From: Gautieria morchelliformis | Taxonomy: Eukaryota; Basidiomycota; Agaricomycetes; Gomphales; Gomphaceae | DNA length: 64,000 bases | Direction: 5' to 3' | NCBI GenBank assembly: GCA_015179125.1 | Contig: WHVA01000095.1 | Span: forward strand, 124,001 to 188,000 | Shown: piece after piece, positions 1-9,358 of the stretch | Numbering within the stretch: position 1 is the first letter of the stretch | How the letters are laid out: each line of letters begins with the position of its first letter | Made by a program: the position numbers and the translations under genes | The notes under the pieces: model-generated | Database searches by the model: none | The model's input: the letters and a program-made list of their open reading frames with translations, nothing else | Told to the model about the DNA's origin: nothing

Positions 1-564
1 AGCCCACGTAGTCGCACGCGTGGCTGCATAAGTCCACATAGTCCTCCGTGCTCAAACATCCTTATGTATCATATGTAAGATACATATCCAGGCCCTTTCT
101 ACCATAGACATCCCCTTTCTATGGTCGGCTAGAGTGCAAGTGCATATCTACGGTAGAAAAAGCGCATATCTACGGTAGAAATACATGGCGCAGGTACACC
201 TTCGCAGGGAAGCAAGCTTCCTCTTGCCCACTTCTCTACACACTAATGCACTGCCCAGCTACACAGGGCGCAGGGTTCCTTTCGTGTGCAGATCTACGCA
301 GCAAATACACTTGCCAGTGGAGCAGACCAGTCGCCAGCACACCGTATACGCTCCGCATGACGTTCGTCTGTCCCATTCGCCCTCTGAGCCACCTTCTTGC
401 CTCAGTGACGCATCTATTGATGAGTGATTTTATACGCCGCAGGGACCACGGCCTTCGATCGCCGTGCTCCACTCTAACAGTCATGTGACTGGTTACCTCT
501 AAGCTGCATCGTTTCTTCTTCCTGACCACCACGACTGCACACCTGTTCGAGCATACTGACCTCA
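1..564. other. no supported gene; short AT-rich direct repeats
   Basis: I see no coherent coding frame here. The stretch around 120-185 carries a short direct repeat (gcatatctacggtagaaa twice, about 20 bp apart). The small open frames overlap each other on both strands and have no recognisable motif. Confidence 0.5.
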
Positions 565-1641
565 ATGGCTCCAGTGACTAAACGGAAAGCTCTACAGGAG
601 ATCAATCTGACCCAACTCCCCACCCGTTCCACTGTGCCAAAGAAGTCCTCAACTCACGATGAATCGAGCTCGAGGACCTGTCCTTTGTTGGGCCCTGCAC
701 CAACCAAAACCATCACTACCAATCCCAGTTCACGCACTCGCCTGGCCTAAAAAGGACTTGAGTATTGTACGTACCATCTATCTTGAGCTATTTGGGTAAT
801 CTACCATGGGATGTCCCAGAAATCCAGGTAGAGGCCGACAAGCAATGACTTGCCCGTCAACGGGAACGTCGCCTTGCACGTGAGGAGCAAGCTCGAGCTC
901 AAGTCGCCTTGAAAGTGGATGTCGCTGCTCTTAGGGATGAAGGCCTAGGGGACGAGGAAATCGATGAGTTCCTCAACAACCCGAACACGAATGATTCCGA
1001 GGACGAACCTGAGCCCCAGCTGCGTAAGTGTTCCTGTGGCCCCAAATATCTCCTCATTTTTTTCCTTCGGTTAGGTCCCGGAAGGATCCAGGCGAACGAG
1101 GTCCATCATCCACATAATCCTTTTTTATTTTTATTTTTATTTGTTAATGCACTCACATTATCTAGTTTGCGTTCAAGGGCTTCTTTCCACCCAATTCCCG
1201 AGGCCACCATCGCATTGGTTTTCACCGCGGTACGTCCTAAACCCACGTGTCATACCATTGCCGCAACAATATTCTCGACCAGGTTGAGTATGCTGTATAC
1301 CAGTGGACGTCTGGCATCCATGTCAAGGGTAGCAACTTTACCGAGGTCAAATATGCCGAGGTTTACCGACGACACCTCAGCGGCCTTGAGGCGTGGCGCA
1401 CATACAGCGAAAGGTCTGGCCAGGCCCTGGCGTGTCACCAGCAGCGCCTGCATGATCACGGACGGTGCGTTTTTTTCCACCTGTTTATACCTGAACCATT
1501 GTCTTACTTCCTGTATCTTGTTACAGTGCGCATGCTGGATTCCCGAACATTGTCACAAACCCTCGAAAGCCGGCGTTCAATGCCGCCAAATTCGCTCGCG
1601 CCGCCGAGGCACTCGATGACGACGAGCACTCGGATAGTTAG
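565..1641 (+). pseudogene. unrecognised intron-containing gene, probably decayed
   Basis: Four coding-like pieces follow one another. The first starts MAPVTKRKALQEINL at 565 and ends in a stop at about 748. The second (about 840-1025) is a charged, helical segment of the type LAREEQARAQVALKVDVAAL followed by an acidic tail NDSEDEPEPQ, then a plausible donor at about 1024. The third (about 1240-1464) contains YAVYQWTSGIHVKGSNF. The last (about 1527-1641) ends in an acidic tail EALDDDEHSDS and a TAG at 1639-1641. The last three join through plausible GT-AG introns, but the first is separated by stops, so the reading frame is probably broken. I do not recognise the family. The coiled-coil plus acidic-tail style is common among lineage-specific proteins in transposon-rich regions of mushroom genomes, which is knowledge of the group and not proof of function. 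Confidence 0.4.
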
Positions 1642-1779
1642 AGGGCACTAGCTGCATCCTCGTTCCCATGCAGAGCGCGTATAAATATATGTAATTATTC
1701 CATTTGCCCAATCCCAATGACTGTATTATACCCTATCTGCGTGCCTACACCGGAATCCAAAGGCTGCGCCGCTGTTCTA

Positions 1780-2035
1780 CGCAACTATACACGCCATATG
1801 GGCATAGCTACACACAATATGCAGCCATGGGGAAATGCTACTGCCCCCTACGTCGCCTCTCTAGTGCCCCGTAGCGGCTGTCCTCAGCGGACTACAAATC
1901 CCTACGGAGCTTGGTGGCGTGCTACAGCGCACTACGTCGCGCTACGATGGCAGGTGGTCGGCTACAGAAGGCTACATGACAGGGGGGTTGCTACGACGCT
2001 AAAGGTGCTACGTGCGCTACGTAAAGCTAAGTAAC
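1780..2035. repeat. GCTAC-rich low-complexity segment
   Basis: The pentamer GCTAC (or GTAGC on the other strand) recurs at high density, especially between about 1868 and 2030. An open frame across it has no recognisable domain. The segment could be part of a decayed non-autonomous element, but I see no clear terminal repeats. Confidence 0.4.
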
Positions 2036-2146
2036 ACCCTCTTTTTTTTCCTGATGGGAGATCAGGACGAGTAAGCGTCCCACGCACTGGCTTGCGACGA
2101 TCAGCACGCTCTTGTCGCAGGTTTAGTTCCCCAGCGAGTGCAAGCA

Positions 2147-2377
2147 CTAGTCATAAAATCTCAATATAACTTCAAGAGTTCCATAAAATACAATCGTACA
2201 GATGAGACTGTTGCGCAGTGCCTCTTCCTCTTCCAGTTGAGCCAGGAGGTCGCCTGAGGAGACGTAGGCCATCGCGAGCAACGCTGGGCAAAGGGCAACC
2301 CAGAAACTCGGCTGAGAAGCAGCCGATACCAATGTTGAGTCTTGTCCTACTTCTGGGGCTTTGGTCTTACGGTTCAC
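2147..2377 (-). CDS. small unrecognised ORF, 76 codons
   Basis: A 76-codon frame with a hydrophobic central stretch (FWVALCPALLAMAYVSSG), an acidic patch (QLEEEEALR) and a hydrophobic C-terminus. It lies just 3' of elongase copy 1 on the same strand and outside the duplicated block. It could be the last exon of a broken gene. No upstream exon is evident and no family is recognised. Confidence 0.2.
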   Translation of the reverse strand: MNRKTKAPEVGQDSTLVSAASQPSFWVALCPALLAMAYVSSGDLLAQLEEEEALRNSLICTIVFYGTLEVILRFYD

Positions 2378-2579
2378 AAACCAGTTCTAAATCTACGGCG
2401 GCTATCCAGCTGTCACCTCAGTGATAGTTTAGAACTGTCTATTTAGAAATTTAGGCCTATGGAAAGTCACCCAATATCAAAGCGCGCCTCCCCCTCGTCC
2501 GCTGCTTTTTTTGTGGGTCGGCAAACGTGTCTATGTAGGTCGTGCATCCATGCATCCCGAGTCATCCCTATGATATTAC

Positions 2580-3953
2580 TTACTCCGCCTTGAATTCGCT
2601 GTGATGCCACAAAGCGATCAGTGGAAATGCATCACAGGCAATAAAAACATACTGTGTGGCGTTTCCATTCGCAGCACCATAAGCGTGTCCGTTCGCTTGG
2701 CCTTTACCGGGTCGTGGCTTCTTATACGTGTTTCGGTAGAAGGAAATGAACAAGAACAGGTAGCTAGTGAGCAAGCTACAGCCAAAAATGACATTGCCCT
2801 CGGATCCCGAGCATGAGCCTGGGTTCGGTATTCTTGGAAAGTACGATGAGGAGAATTGCGTGTAGCCTGCAGGCGTACGGATTGTGTTGAAACGATCAAC
2901 GCACGAGAGGAAAAGATGTTAGTGATTCGTTTTACTCAATGACATGGGCGGTGGGGGAGAATGTGTGGGAGTGTACGTAAGAGATATGTGGATGGGAAGG
3001 TCAGAAGACGAAGAAAGAAAAAGGACAATGCGAACGCTGAAGAACAAGATACGTGCTTACGAAATAGCCGACGAAGAGGTCGATCACAAATTGCGTGATT
3101 TGCATTGACGTAAGATACTTCTTCCACTGTCCGCAAGGTCAGTAGTCACAAAGCACAGATCAGACGTCGAGCGAACCCAGATCTTACGACCACAGGCGGT
3201 TGCATAGTAATAATAATCTTGACAGGTGTCAGTACACATCAAAAGAACAAGATGTGACATACACATCATAACGTGAACGGTAAGGTTGAGCGTGATGGGC
3301 ACCCAGGACTTGACAGAAAATAAGGACACGGATAAGAAGCACGACAAGGTACACACCATGCTGGGTCTACCATTCAGTTGAGTGTAGCAGAGTAAGGCCG
3401 TGGCGGAATGATGGAAAACATGTAAAAAAGCTTATGTCCGGTGAGAGAGAGGTAGAATCAAAGAGTCTTGTACGAAATATCCCACCCAAAGGTTTCTTCT
3501 TGAGAACTAAGAAAATGGTATCGAATAACTCCAGATATTTGATATAATAATTGACCATGTAGTAAAACTCGAGCCGCTGTGTGCACGAATGAGACCGTGT
3601 AGTCTAGACAATGACTCCGGACTTACCGGTGTCCATGCATCTTTTGCACAGATCCCATAGAACAGGCCGTACCTGGAAACTATGGGCGCAATCTCCTCGA
3701 CAATGAGCACGAGTAAAAGGAGACTGCCTGAACTGAGGAGTATATTATGCAGCTGGAAAAGAGCGGTCATTTTGAGAGCTCGGCGAGAGCGCATGAGCTC
3801 TTGTAAGCCAAAGATGACGATGAAATATGCTACGAGAGCCGCGGTCAGGGAGTTCCATGTAGAAAGTGGGGTAGTGCCCAGTTCATAGTGAGTAAGGTAG
3901 GACGGGAGGGACGGCAGCGGGAGATTGTTGAGGAGGAGGTCGGCGAACGACAT
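2580..3953 (-). CDS. ELO-family fatty-acid elongase (GNS1/SUR4 type), copy 1
   Basis: ELO proteins are multi-pass ER membrane enzymes that condense malonyl-CoA with acyl-CoA in very-long-chain fatty-acid synthesis. Exon 1 starts [14 protein letters not shown] at 3953 and carries an early membrane helix. After an intron comes [20 protein letters not shown], the conserved ELO block. After a second intron comes [14 protein letters not shown], which holds the HxxHH catalytic box in another frame, so the introns are needed. Then follow [13 protein letters not shown], a Tyr run, [16 protein letters not shown], and a last exon with [19 protein letters not shown], ending HHSEFKAE at 2580. The boundary before the last exon (about 2850-3080) is not resolved. 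The gene is a close inverted duplicate of the copy at 50973. Seventeen G residues sit 5 bp upstream of the ATG. Family assignment is secure; chain-length specificity cannot be read. Confidence 0.85.
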
Positions 3954-3958
3954 GAAGA

Positions 3959-3975
3959 GGGGGGGGGGGGGGGGG
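3959..3975. repeat. G17 homopolymer next to the elongase start codon
   Basis: Seventeen consecutive G on the plus strand, that is C17 on the coding strand, ending 5 bp before the ATG of elongase copy 1. Copy 2 has only five C at about the same place. Length should be treated with care because such runs are error-prone in sequencing. Confidence 0.9.
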
Positions 3976-4054
3976 AGGAGGGGAACCTAGCGAAAGCTGG
4001 ACAGCCGTTGGGGTCAGAAATTGTTCAAGGCGAGCCAATTTGAAGAACGATATG

Positions 4055-4270
4055 TTAGAGTATATAAGTTTGTAGTAATAAATATTAAGTATGTACGATA
4101 AACAATCGAAAACTGATTGAGGAGCCCTTGCCGCAAGATATCCAGAAGGGCCGCAGTCCTCTCCTGCTGGTCATTCGCGCGACGTGTCTCCTCAAGAAGG
4201 ATTTCCTTTTCGAGCGAGACCCAAAAATAGCAATTAGGATACTTCGGAGATTACGTAATTGCTGTCGAAT
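4055..4270 (-). pseudogene. coiled-coil C-terminal fragment
   Basis: One minus-strand frame reads LEKEILLEETRRANDQQERT followed by a Leu-rich end and a stop at 4055-4057. The heptad-like pattern suggests a coiled coil. Upstream coding sequence is not apparent, so this looks like the 3' remnant of a larger gene, ending next to the border of the elongase duplication. The family is not known to me. Confidence 0.3.
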
Positions 4271-4449
4271 CCTTGGGCCCGAGGCAGGGACGAGCAAGGT
4301 GTTGTGGGTGACGGCGCCTAGCGAGTTCCCCGCAAAAAAAGATCCTGACAGACGTGGTACTGTACAAGTATATACGGAATACGAAAGGGTGGAGAGCCAG
4401 GGAAAAGGGGGGCTGTTGGGAATTCACTTGGCGCATCCAGCACTTCTGC

Positions 4450-4690
4450 ACTAGTGATGTGTACGGCCCGGCCCAGGCCGCGGTTTGAGCCACGCCGAGC
4501 CGCCCAAAGCCCGAGCCAGGCCAGGCCAGGCCAGGTTTGACAAGCCCGAGCCGAGCCCGGAAGCCGCGGCCTAATAGGCGCCTGAACCCTAGGATTTTCG
4601 GTGGCCGAGAGCAACCCGGCCATTCGCACGGCGTCCATGGACACGTCTATGGACGTGTCCATGGACCTGGTAACCTTAATTCGTTAGTAA
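4450..4690. repeat. GC-rich MITE-like element with a 15-bp palindrome
   Basis: The segment begins with ctagtgatgtgtacggcc, followed by GC-rich low-complexity repeats of ggccagg and cccgagcc type. It contains a perfect inverted repeat, gtccatggacacgtc at 4633-4647 and its complement at 4652-4666. TAGTGATG-like ends are known from hAT-type non-autonomous elements, but I could not define a matching right end, so the class is a guess. Confidence 0.4.
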
Positions 4691-5657
4691 GATGCGTGTA
4701 CATGTGGGTGGCGACAATAATAGATACATATCATTGCCTCATATAGGTGACTCGGGAACACAACCGCGTCGTTCCATAACGTCGCGTTCGCTGTGCGTTG
4801 GATATATGTCGGCCCTGAGCCCTGAGCCCACCACAACAAGCCGCCTTTAGCCCGCGTTCCGGCAAACTTTGATCTCACGGTGACCGTGTCAAAAGGCTTC
4901 CCTGTGCGACACATTGCACCGACTCAGATCCTAGTATTATTCTCACATACAACACATTCCCTCGCGCATCCTTTGCCCCTGGGCTCATGATGGTATTCCT
5001 GGTGCCGAGTTTTGATCTCCTGGTCTCAGTCCAGGAGTGAAGGTTTCCAGACCAGTGGACTAGGTTTACAATTCCATTACGCTGAGCATCCAGTACTCAA
5101 GGGATGGCGGAAACTTGCCAGAGTAGTCGACGGAGAAGGGTTTTGGCGACAGCAGCTCCATAATACTAGGAGAGGCGGAACTGTTAAGACATTCGAGAGT
5201 GGGTGTGTTGCATCATGGGGGTTTAGTGGAGAGCTGGTGAGCAAGGGAAAGAATAGGCCGAATGAACGATGGAGAGGACGAATGTCCAGAGACCCATCTG
5301 CCTTCAATTTTTGGACCACCATCTTGCTTCACGAGATTTTCTTTTATCCTATCATTGAAACAAACTAAGTCCATTGGTTCTCTGGAATTATGGATTATAT
5401 TGATCGCAACAGATTATCAACTGCAGCATCAGCTAGCGCAAGTAAAACAATCAGAAGGTATTAAGTATGGATGGATTTATCCATTATGCCAGCAGGAGCG
5501 GAGCTGATGGTGATGGTTACTTGGACGGTGAGTCGGGTGGTGACTGCACTGACAGATATATTGTTAGGTAACTGCGGTCGTCGAAAGTAAACGGAGTCTG
5601 GGGATGCGACGACGATCATGTACATTTCTCGCCGCACTAGCATCTTGTCAGTTTGAT
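4691..5657. other. no supported gene
   Basis: Open frames at 5012-5368 and on the opposite strand overlap heavily. They have no recognisable domain, no convincing intron structure and no similarity to other parts of the window that I could see. Confidence 0.4.
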
Positions 5658-6573
5658 TTAGTCCTGTTTTGCAACGTCTTGGGGATCAGGTGAATAAAAA
5701 TCATCGGTTTTGGTTTTTGAAGTCACGTCAGGGTCATCGTCATGAGATAAGGGTTTATTGGCTCTGCCATGACAAAACAGATCAACCTGTCCTTGAAGTG
5801 ATGGGAGATATCTCACCTGACAGAGTAGTATCCGTGTGGTACCTGGCCTTGCCAGGGGGATGTTGTCTGCCTCCGTCCTTGCTTGACCTGGTGGAGGGTT
5901 TTCCCTTGCCCTTCGCATTCTGTTCCCTGTTTTGATCGATTTGCGCCTGAACCTTGCGGTTAGCAGCCTGTCTAGCGCGATCGGCTGCAACGGAAGTGTT
6001 AAATGCCTCTTCATCGGCCTTCATGTGCTATATGCATACCTGATAAGTACCATTAACCTCCATGCTTGATGACAGGATACTAACCTCACGCCGCTCCTTT
6101 ATCATTTTGAAGCCGTATCTTTTCCATTCGCTCAGCTAGCTCCTCCGGTGTCATTTTAGCCTAGCAAGATTGGCATGTCAATAAGTGAGAAGTTGATATT
6201 GTAGATGCCGGGTACCTACTCTGACAGGAGGTTTTACTGGTACATGTGGTGTCCCTTTGTCCTTCTTCGATTTATCATCCTTTTGCGTTGCGCCAGCTTC
6301 CTCCTCTAATCCGACCTCTTTATCCTTCTTTGGTGCCACATCATTTTGCGTTGGACTAGCTTCCTCCAGCGTGCCCCAGCTGTCCACTGCGCCCTTGTTC
6401 CATATATCATCCTGCTCGGGGGTACTAGATTCCGCAAGTATACCCCAGCTGTCCTCTGTGTCCCTTGTCCACACATCATCCTGCTGAGTTGTGCCAGCTT
6501 CCTCCAGCCCACAACGAAGATTTGCCGCCTTGCAGCCGATCCACGTCGATGGCCCAACGACATCTCGGGTCAA
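5658..6573 (-). pseudogene. acidic-repeat protein with a conserved TPEELAERM coiled-coil block, probably frameshifted
   Basis: From 6573 the minus strand encodes an acidic, Trp-containing region with imperfect repeats of the form QDD(V/I)W...DSWG.L.E.S, then a Lys-rich stretch and PVKPPVR before a plausible donor (gtaggt). The next exon, after an acceptor at about 6165, reads AKMTPEELAERMEKIRLQND and then loses frame. After another intron comes KADEEAFNTSVAADRARQAA, a Lys/Gln/Arg-rich helix with a QNREQNAKGKGK basic end. A possible acidic C-terminus (SHDDDPDVTSKTKTDDFYSP) ends at 5658. The TPEEL..RM...R..N and ADE.AFN pattern resembles CCDC9-like and related fungal hypothetical proteins from memory; that link is weak. 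The frame change at about 6090 and the imperfect splice joints suggest decay. Confidence 0.4.
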
Positions 6574-6806
6574 GAGAGAAGGGAAGAGAGATTTTTTGAT
6601 CCAGCTGGTAGCCTAGTGATATGGATATGGACATGCGGCAGAAACAGTATATTCGCGCGGTGAGATGGGGGCATATGATAATGATTTTTGTTCGGCTGCT
6701 GGATACTCATTTGTTTATATATGGCGAATATGGACACGTTCTGGTGGTTCATGGGTGCGTGTGGTTCAGTAGTTCAGTGGGCACTGGGGTCACGTGACTG
6801 TAGGAT
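6574..6806. other. intergenic, nothing recognised
   Basis: AT-rich spacer with no coherent frame, leading into a GTCCAT palindrome related to the one at 4633. Confidence 0.4.
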
Positions 6807-7439
6807 TTATGGTTTGTGGGTCCATGGATGCGTCCATAGACGTGTCCATAGACCAGGTGCGAGCGGCCGGGCCTTTCTGCGGTGGCCAAAAAGGAGACTA
6901 GAGGGAGGGCCAGCTTGCGCCCAGCAAAACCCTTGCTCGCGGTAGTATATAAGAATGAACCCGGCGTGATGATGCATATCTCGAATTTGTGTATAGTGCA
7001 GACATGAAAATTTATACGTGTACTCTACTTTGGTGCTGCAGACGGGCGATGCTTCTTCGGTGATGTGGACGAGGGCCCGGCCATCAGGCTTCTTTTTGAC
7101 CATCTCTGAGGCATAGCCTGAGGCGAGGTGGTGAGAATAGGAGAGCAAACAACGGTTCGAGGATGGAAAGTGGACGAAGATGAGATCATCAACGAAAAGA
7201 TAACCAGGTCGGTGGAAATGAACAGGCGGCGTTTGCTGGGCAGCACCATCACGCTCAGAGGAACGAGATATCAAGTGCATGAAGGCGCGAGGTGATATCC
7301 TCCTAACATGCAGGGTAACCGAGGCCATGATCAGTGAGGGTACAAAGAGGGCCAAAAAGCGAAGAAGACGTACAGGAGCAGTGGCGCAGAGACGAGTGAC
7401 AGGCAGAAAGAGATCAAACCCGATATTTAGACACGTCAA
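6807..7439 (-). CDS. unrecognised 210-codon ORF
   Basis: The longest minus-strand frame here reads through a hydrophobic N-terminal part (VRLLRFLALFVPSLIMASV) and a middle part with SPRAFMHLISRSSERDG and KKKPDGRALVHITEEASP. The middle is plausible protein; the C-terminal part runs into repeat-like GTCCAT sequence (WTRLWTHPWTHKP) and is probably not coding. No family is recognised, and it overlaps the first unit of a tandem repeat. Confidence 0.2.
   Translation of the reverse strand: MTCLNIGFDLFLPVTRLCATAPVRLLRFLALFVPSLIMASVTLHVRRISPRAFMHLISRSSERDGAAQQTPPVHFHRPGYLFVDDLIFVHFPSSNRCLLSYSHHLASGYASEMVKKKPDGRALVHITEEASPVCSTKVEYTYKFSCLHYTQIRDMHHHAGFILIYYREQGFCWAQAGPPSSLLFGHRRKARPLAPGLWTRLWTHPWTHKP
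6822..6870. repeat. GTCCATRGAC-type repeat related to that at 4633
   Basis: The sequence carries gtccatggatgcgtccatagacgtgtcc in three overlapping pieces (gtccat three times at about 10-bp spacing), followed by ccaggtgcgagcggccggg. The same GTCCAT modules and an adjacent GGCC-rich part occur at 4600-4680, so both may be ends of related non-autonomous elements. Confidence 0.35.
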
Positions 7440-7745
7440 GAGAGGCTAGAGGGAGGGCCTAGCAAGAGATCAAAGCTCAGCGGCCCAGCGAAGACTTAGG
7501 GCACGTCTCACCACAGAGCAGGCATCACATGGGACCAATCATCGACCGATAATAAGCAGGGTAATGGAGGACATGATCAAGGAGGGTACAAACAGGTCGA
7601 CAAGTAAAGAAGATGTACAGGAGCTATGGCGCAGAGACCAGAGAGCGGTAGAAAGACATAGAACTGGATATTTATACACGCCAAGGGAGAGGTTAGAGGA
7701 GCGCCTAGAGAGAGATCAAAGCTCAGAGGCCCAGCGAAGACCTAT
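7312..7745. repeat. two-unit direct tandem repeat, unit about 248 bp
   Basis: Unit 1 (from about 7312) and unit 2 (from about 7559) share, in the same order, the blocks agggtaa, catgatca, gagggtacaaa, gtacaggagc, tggcgcagagac, gagatcaaagctcag and cccagcgaagac. The spacing between matching blocks is close to 248 bp. The units have diverged by substitutions and small indels. Confidence 0.75.
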
Positions 7746-7904
7746 GAGAGGCATCACATGCATTAATTCAACGACCGATGCATGATTAGCACGGAGAATA
7801 GTCGGCTAAAGTGTCATAATTCCCACGATTTTCGACTTCCCAGAGCCCTTGACGAGCAAGGGGATTTCTATTTCTACTCAGTTATGGGCATTTAAGTAAA
7901 TATA

Positions 7905-8075
7905 TTATTTTACAATGGTCACTTTTTCTGCCACCGCCACCGCCGCCCGGCTCTTCTCCTTCTCCTCCCGCCCACCGTCGCCCCTGCCAGTGCCTTGAAA
8001 ACCCCGCCCCCACCTGCCCCCACCCTTCTTCTTCTCCCTCTCCTTCACACCTGCACCCACTGCGCCCTTCCCCCT
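7905..8075. repeat. C/T-rich low-complexity segment
   Basis: A pyrimidine-rich stretch on the plus strand with many ccaccgcc and ccccac repeats. Frames through it are compositionally biased (Gly/Glu-rich on the minus strand) and should not be taken as genes. Confidence 0.6.
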
Positions 8076-8319
8076 GTAAGATAACCACTCGCTCAAGTAT
8101 CAATGACACATGTATAGCTTAGTCTTGTAACCATAGTGTACAGCGATGACTCAAGGTAGTTTACTGATCCCCTTGCTCTGCTAGGGCTCTCCCACTGGAA
8201 AATCGTGGGATAGCTGCAGGCACCAGGCACCACATGGCCACGTGCTTTAGTGCCCTTGCTGCGTCGGCATGGCTTACTTTTGCTCATACTGGCGTGTCAT
8301 ATCTCTCTTCGAGCGTTCT

Positions 8320-8960
8320 TCTAAACTGTCCTATTGTCGCGGCCTCTCCCCAACGTTCCAATCATTCAGGTGCTGTTCCTGTCCCCCACCTACGGCTTTC
8401 TTTCTCTTTTCCTGGTGGTGTTGCAAATGTCTCCTTATTTCCAGATGCGTCTGCACGTTCTTTTCTTGAGTGTCCTAATGTCGTGGCCACTCCTCAACTT
8501 TCCAATCGTTCAAGTACGGTTCCCATCCGCCTCCTACGGTTTTCTTTCAGAGTTCAAGGTAGTTTTCCAAAAGTCACGTTATTTCTGGGGGTGTCGGCAG
8601 GTTTGTCGTTCGACTGTCCTCTTTCGTCCCTTATTTTGATCTGAGTCCGTGTCTGTGTCCCTTTCCTACAGCTCTTGTTTGTCCTGCGCTACAGCTTCTT
8701 TTCTTGAGTGTCCTAATGTCGTGGCCACACCTCGACTTTCCAATCGTTCAAGTACGGTTCCCGACTGCCTCCTACGCCTTTCATTCAGATTTCAAGGGAG
8801 TTGAGTTTTGCAAAAGTCTCGTTATTTCCGGGGGCATCTGCAGGTTCGTCGTTCTGCTGTCCTCTTTCGTCCCTTGTTTTTGATCCATGTCCGTGTCTGT
8901 GTCCCTTTCCTACAGCTCTTGTTTGTCCTGTGCTACTACCACATTGTCTATTTACACTTC
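8320..8960. repeat. tandem repeats of about 240 bp downstream of the Helitron
   Basis: The block ttttcttgagtgtcctaatg followed by tcgtggccac and caatcgttcaagtacggttcc occurs at about 8460 and again at about 8700, with a diverged version at about 8322. A second block, gtgtctgtgtccctttcctaca, recurs at about 8650 and 8895. Unit length is about 240 bp. The repeats lie just 3' of the Helitron helicase in its orientation, so they may belong to the element's 3' region. Confidence 0.75.
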
Positions 8961-9358
8961 GTGTACCGTTATTCAGCATCGTCAAATCCGTACACTTGTC
9001 CTCGTTTTCGTACTCGGATCTTTACCTGCGCCGTTTTGCTGGCCTATGTCAGCCTCCCCACAATCGCATGCATGCTGTTAGTAAGTCTTTGTGCCTTGTA
9101 GTTATTTCCCCGCTACTTATAACTTCGGGTCTCTTTTATTGCTGTCTCTCGTGTCCTTACTGGGGCTTGCGCGCTACATAACGGTGAGTTATTTTTCCTT
9201 TCCTCTTCTCTTTATCCGTCCTCGTTGCTTACGCTGCTTCTTCTCTGTCTTCTGTCCTCCCACCACTGTCTTGTTTATGCGTCCAATTTCTCCAACCGCT
9301 GGTCCTGTACCCTCAAGAATTCGCTTGGATGTTGCGTGAACAGCTTGTCATCGAAATC

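Larger units (their letters stand above)
2485..4050 (-). repeat. inverted segmental duplication, left arm (elongase copy 1)
   Basis: This arm matches 50690-52460 in reverse complement. The similarity covers the whole elongase gene including introns, about 90 bp of 3' flank (a run ending in a multi-A tract next to gcagcggacgag) and, upstream of a roughly 230-bp gap, a motif cttcaaattggctcg followed by cttgaacaatttctga. The arms differ by scattered substitutions and small indels. Confidence 0.85.

Noticed and set aside
8234-9339. plus-strand ORFs with Cys/Ser/Leu-rich repeats
   Set aside because: They follow the ~240-bp tandem repeats and break at unit borders; composition rather than coding explains the frames.
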